A stretch of 6,451 bases of DNA from an uncultured Erythrobacter sp. (GTDB lineage Bacteria; Pseudomonadota; Alphaproteobacteria; Sphingomonadales; Sphingomonadaceae), in the NCBI GenBank assembly GCA_947258465.1, contig CAMYIQ010000245.1, positions 1-6,451 on the forward strand, given 5' to 3'. A program made the position numbers and the translations under genes. Positions 4,311 through 6,451 of the stretch are shown here, in pieces (within the stretch, counting starts at the first letter, position 1; each line of letters starts with the position of its first letter). Under the pieces are notes generated by a model. The model ran no database searches. It had not been told where the DNA came from and saw only the letters and a program-made list of their open reading frames with translations.

Positions 4311-6451
4311 CGCGATCACCGGCCGGTGCGGGCTGTTTGCCCCGGAGCCTTGTGCGCACCAGCAGGTAGAGCAGGGGGATGATGAAGATACCGACGGCGG
4401 TTGCGGCGATCATGCCGCCCATCACGCCCGTGCCCACGGCAATCCGGCTGGCAGCGCCAGCGCCCGAGGAAAGCACCAGCGGCACCATTCCGAGAGTGAA
4501 TGCGAGCGAGGTCATGATGATGGGCCGCAGACGCAAACGCGCTGCCGTCTTTACGGCCTCGAGCGGGCTTTTCCCCTCGGCCTCTTCCTCGATCGCGAAT
4601 TCGACGATCAGGATCGCGTTCTTCGCGGCAAGACCGATGATGGTGATGAGCCCGACGTTGAAATAGATGTCTGCCGAAAGCCCGCGCATCATCGTGAATA
4701 CAACCGCGCCCAGGACGCCCATCGGTACGATGAGAAGAACGGACAGGGGGACCGTCCAGCTTTCGTACAGAGCGGCGAGGACGAGGAACACGATGACGAC
4801 GGAAAGGCCCAGCAGCAGGCCGATCTGACCGCCTGCCTGTTTCTCTTCATAGCTGATGCCGGTCCATTCGAATCCGACGCCTTCGGGGAGCTGGCTCGCC
4901 AGCTTTTCCATCTCGTTCAGCGCGGCACCGGACGACTGCCCGGGAGCGGCTGTGCCCGACACGGTCATCGCCGGATAGCCATTGTACCTTGCAAGGCTCG
5001 GCGGTGCCGCCGTCCATTCGGCAGCAGCGAAGGAACTGAAGGGAACGAGCGCACCCTGCGCATTGGGAATGCGGAGGGACAGGACGTCTTCCGGCGTCAT
5101 GCGATGCGGCGCATCGGCCTGCACCAGCACTTGCAAGACGCGGCCCTGGCGGTTGAAATCGTTGGCGTAGGCCGAACCGAAATTGATCGATAGCGCATTG
5201 TTCACGTCGTCCATCGAGAGCCCCATGGCGCGCGCCTGCACACGGTCGATCTCGACATGGAGCTGGGGCGCCGGGGCCTCGTCCTCGGGACGGACATTGG
5301 CGAGCAATCCGCTCTGCATCGCCATGCCGAGGAGCTGGTCGCGCGCATCCCTCAGGGCTTCGCGACCGACACCGCCGCGATCCTGCAACTTCATACTGAA
5401 ACCGCTCGCATTGCCCAGCGACTGGATGGCAGGGGGCTGGATCGCAAAGACGAGCGCATTGTCGAGCCCCATGAAAGTGCCCATCGCTCGGCCTACCAGG
5501 CCTTCTGCCGAACTCCCGGCGGAAGAGCGCTCGTTCCAATCCTTGAGCGGTGTGAACATCAGAGCGTGATTCTGGCCTTGGCCAAAAAAGCTGAACCCCC
5601 GCACGACCACGGTACGCTCGACCTCTTCCTGCGCGCGCCAGAAACCTTCGACCGGCGCAATCGCCTCTTCCAGACGTTCCCGCGTCGATCCGGCAGGCGC
5701 CTGCACGACCGTCACGATATAGCCCTGGTCCTCGGTAGGCAGGAAGCCGCCGGGAAGCTTGGCGAAGAGCAGTCCGGTAATGGTGGCCAGAAGCAGGAAG
5801 ACAGCAAGGCCGCGCATCGGACGACCCAGGATTTTCTCGTTCGTTCGGCCGTATTTTTCGGTCATGCGCGCGAACCACCGGTTGAAGCGCCCGAAGAACC
5901 GGGTCGAAACGCGGCGGGCCTGCTCGACGCGTCCCCGCCAGCCGTCCGGCAGCGGTTTATCGTCTCCGCTCTGGTCGTCATCGATACCGTTATGGCCCTG
6001 CACGTCTTCCTTGCGGAGGAAAGTCGCGCACAAGGCCGGCGTCAGCGACAGGGCGAGCACGGCGGAGAAGAAGATCGATATGGCCAGCGTGACCGAAAAC
6101 TGGCGGTAGATTCCGCCGGTGGAACCGGGGAAAAACGCCATCGGCACGAAGACCGCCACCAAGACAAGCGTGATGCCGATGATCGCGCCGGTGATCTGAC
6201 CCATCGCCTTGCGTGTGGCTTCAAGCGGGCCAAGTCCTTCCTCGCGCATGATACGTTCGACATTCTCGATGACGACGATGGCATCATCGACGAGGATGCC
6301 GATGGCCAGCACCATTCCGAAGAGTGACAGGACGTTGATCGAAAAGCCGAACATCCAGAGGCCCAGGCAAGCGCCGGCAAGCGCGATGGGAACGACGAGT
6401 GTCGGGATCAGCGTGGCGCGCCAGTTCTGCAGGAAGAGGAACATGACGAGG
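4294..6451 (-). CDS. RND multidrug efflux permease (AcrB/HAE1 family), N-terminus outside the window
   Basis: The frame runs to the right edge, giving 718 complete codons. About 350 N-terminal residues (TM1-2 and the first porter domain) are missing by comparison with AcrB. The protein is the proton-driven inner-membrane pump of a tripartite efflux system. Numbering from the Met codon at 6442-6444, TM3-TM6 lie at about 11-143, TM7 at 210-230 and TM8-12 at 536-698. The proton-relay pair is Asp53-Asp54 in ILVDDAIVV (AcrB D407/D408), and Lys608 in GLAAKNAILIVEF corresponds to AcrB K940. Other family marks are GSTGGIYRQFSVT, LPTEDQGYI, LARYNG and GTGVMGGM. Three deep-pocket phenylalanines seem kept (F284, F286, F297 for AcrB F615, F617, F628), while F610 is Val279. 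The cytoplasmic loop after TM6 is about 25 residues longer than in AcrB and acidic. That Met is internal, not the true start. The adaptor gene is expected just upstream, outside the window. Confidence 0.96.
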   Translation of the reverse strand, partial: LVMFLFLQNWRATLIPTLVVPIALAGACLGLWMFGFSINVLSLFGMVLAIGILVDDAIVVIENVERIMREEGLGPLEATRKAMGQITGAIIGITLVLVAVFVPMAFFPGSTGGIYRQFSVTLAISIFFSAVLALSLTPALCATFLRKEDVQGHNGIDDDQSGDDKPLPDGWRGRVEQARRVSTRFFGRFNRWFARMTEKYGRTNEKILGRPMRGLAVFLLLATITGLLFAKLPGGFLPTEDQGYIVTVVQAPAGSTRERLEEAIAPVEGFWRAQEEVERTVVVRGFSFFGQGQNHALMFTPLKDWNERSSAGSSAEGLVGRAMGTFMGLDNALVFAIQPPAIQSLGNASGFSMKLQDRGGVGREALRDARDQLLGMAMQSGLLANVRPEDEAPAPQLHVEIDRVQARAMGLSMDDVNNALSINFGSAYANDFNRQGRVLQVLVQADAPHRMTPEDVLSLRIPNAQGALVPFSSFAAAEWTAAPPSLARYNGYPAMTVSGTAAPGQSSGAALNEMEKLASQLPEGVGFEWTGISYEEKQAGGQIGLLLGLSVVIVFLVLAALYESWTVPLSVLLIVPMGVLGAVVFTMMRGLSADIYFNVGLITIIGLAAKNAILIVEFAIEEEAEGKSPLEAVKTAARLRLRPIIMTSLAFTLGMVPLVLSSGAGAASRIAVGTGVMGGMIAATAVGIFIIPLLYLLVRTRLRGKQPAPAGDREGEAA

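Noticed and set aside
5257..6327. 356-codon open frame on the plus strand inside the RND permease
   Set aside because: It is fully antisense to a strongly conserved permease. Its composition (many H, R, E, D, Q) is typical of a shadow frame. The same applies to the 311-codon plus-strand frame at 4258-5193.
1277..6451. The thiolase-like gene as a functional part of the efflux operon
   Set aside because: It has its own ribosome-binding site after a 105-bp gap, in contrast to the four-base overlap within the pump genes, and there is no known link between thiolase-like proteins and RND pumps. Read-through transcription cannot be excluded.

Overview
The window is GC-rich and densely coded. Its gene content and codon style suggest a Gram-negative alphaproteobacterium, most likely a sphingomonad or Erythrobacter-like member of Sphingomonadales. 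That taxon is an inference from protein style: an AcrB-type pump with a NodT-type lipoprotein outer-membrane factor, a muramidase with a C-terminal peptidoglycan-binding domain, and a roughly 500-residue thiolase-like protein. No rRNA or other marker gene is present.

Layout from left to right: (1) 1-228, plus strand, the last 75 codons of an EAL-domain (cyclic-di-GMP phosphodiesterase type) protein that enters from outside the window. (2) 267-1055, minus strand, an N-acetylmuramidase with a C-terminal peptidoglycan-binding domain, converging on the EAL gene across 38 bp. (3) 1056-1276, a 221-bp gap with a 7-bp inverted repeat at its upstream end and a second short GC hairpin. (4) 1277-2782, minus strand, a thiolase-fold protein with an extra C-terminal domain, a GTG start and apparently none of the usual thiolase catalytic residues. 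(5) 2783-2887, a 105-bp gap with three exact copies of a 9-bp repeat. (6) 2888-4297, minus strand, a NodT/OprM-type outer-membrane factor lipoprotein. (7) 4294-6451, minus strand, the C-terminal two thirds of an HAE1-family RND efflux permease, cut by the right edge.

The permease and outer-membrane factor overlap by four bases (ATGA) and clearly form one operon, the inner- and outer-membrane parts of a tripartite multidrug efflux pump. The periplasmic adaptor and any regulator would be expected upstream of the permease, beyond position 6451. The thiolase-like gene and the muramidase lie on the same strand but have their own gaps and ribosome-binding sites, and nothing links them functionally to the pump. 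The EAL gene is a separate, oppositely oriented unit.

This is largely an ordinary chromosomal region and I found no convincing new multi-gene system. The points most worth a second look are the thiolase-fold protein without catalytic residues, the stand-alone endolysin-like muramidase without a visible signal peptide, the inverted repeat over the thiolase stop codon, the 9-bp tandem repeat, and two local peculiarities of the RND permease (a long acidic cytoplasmic insertion and a bulky residue in the switch loop).
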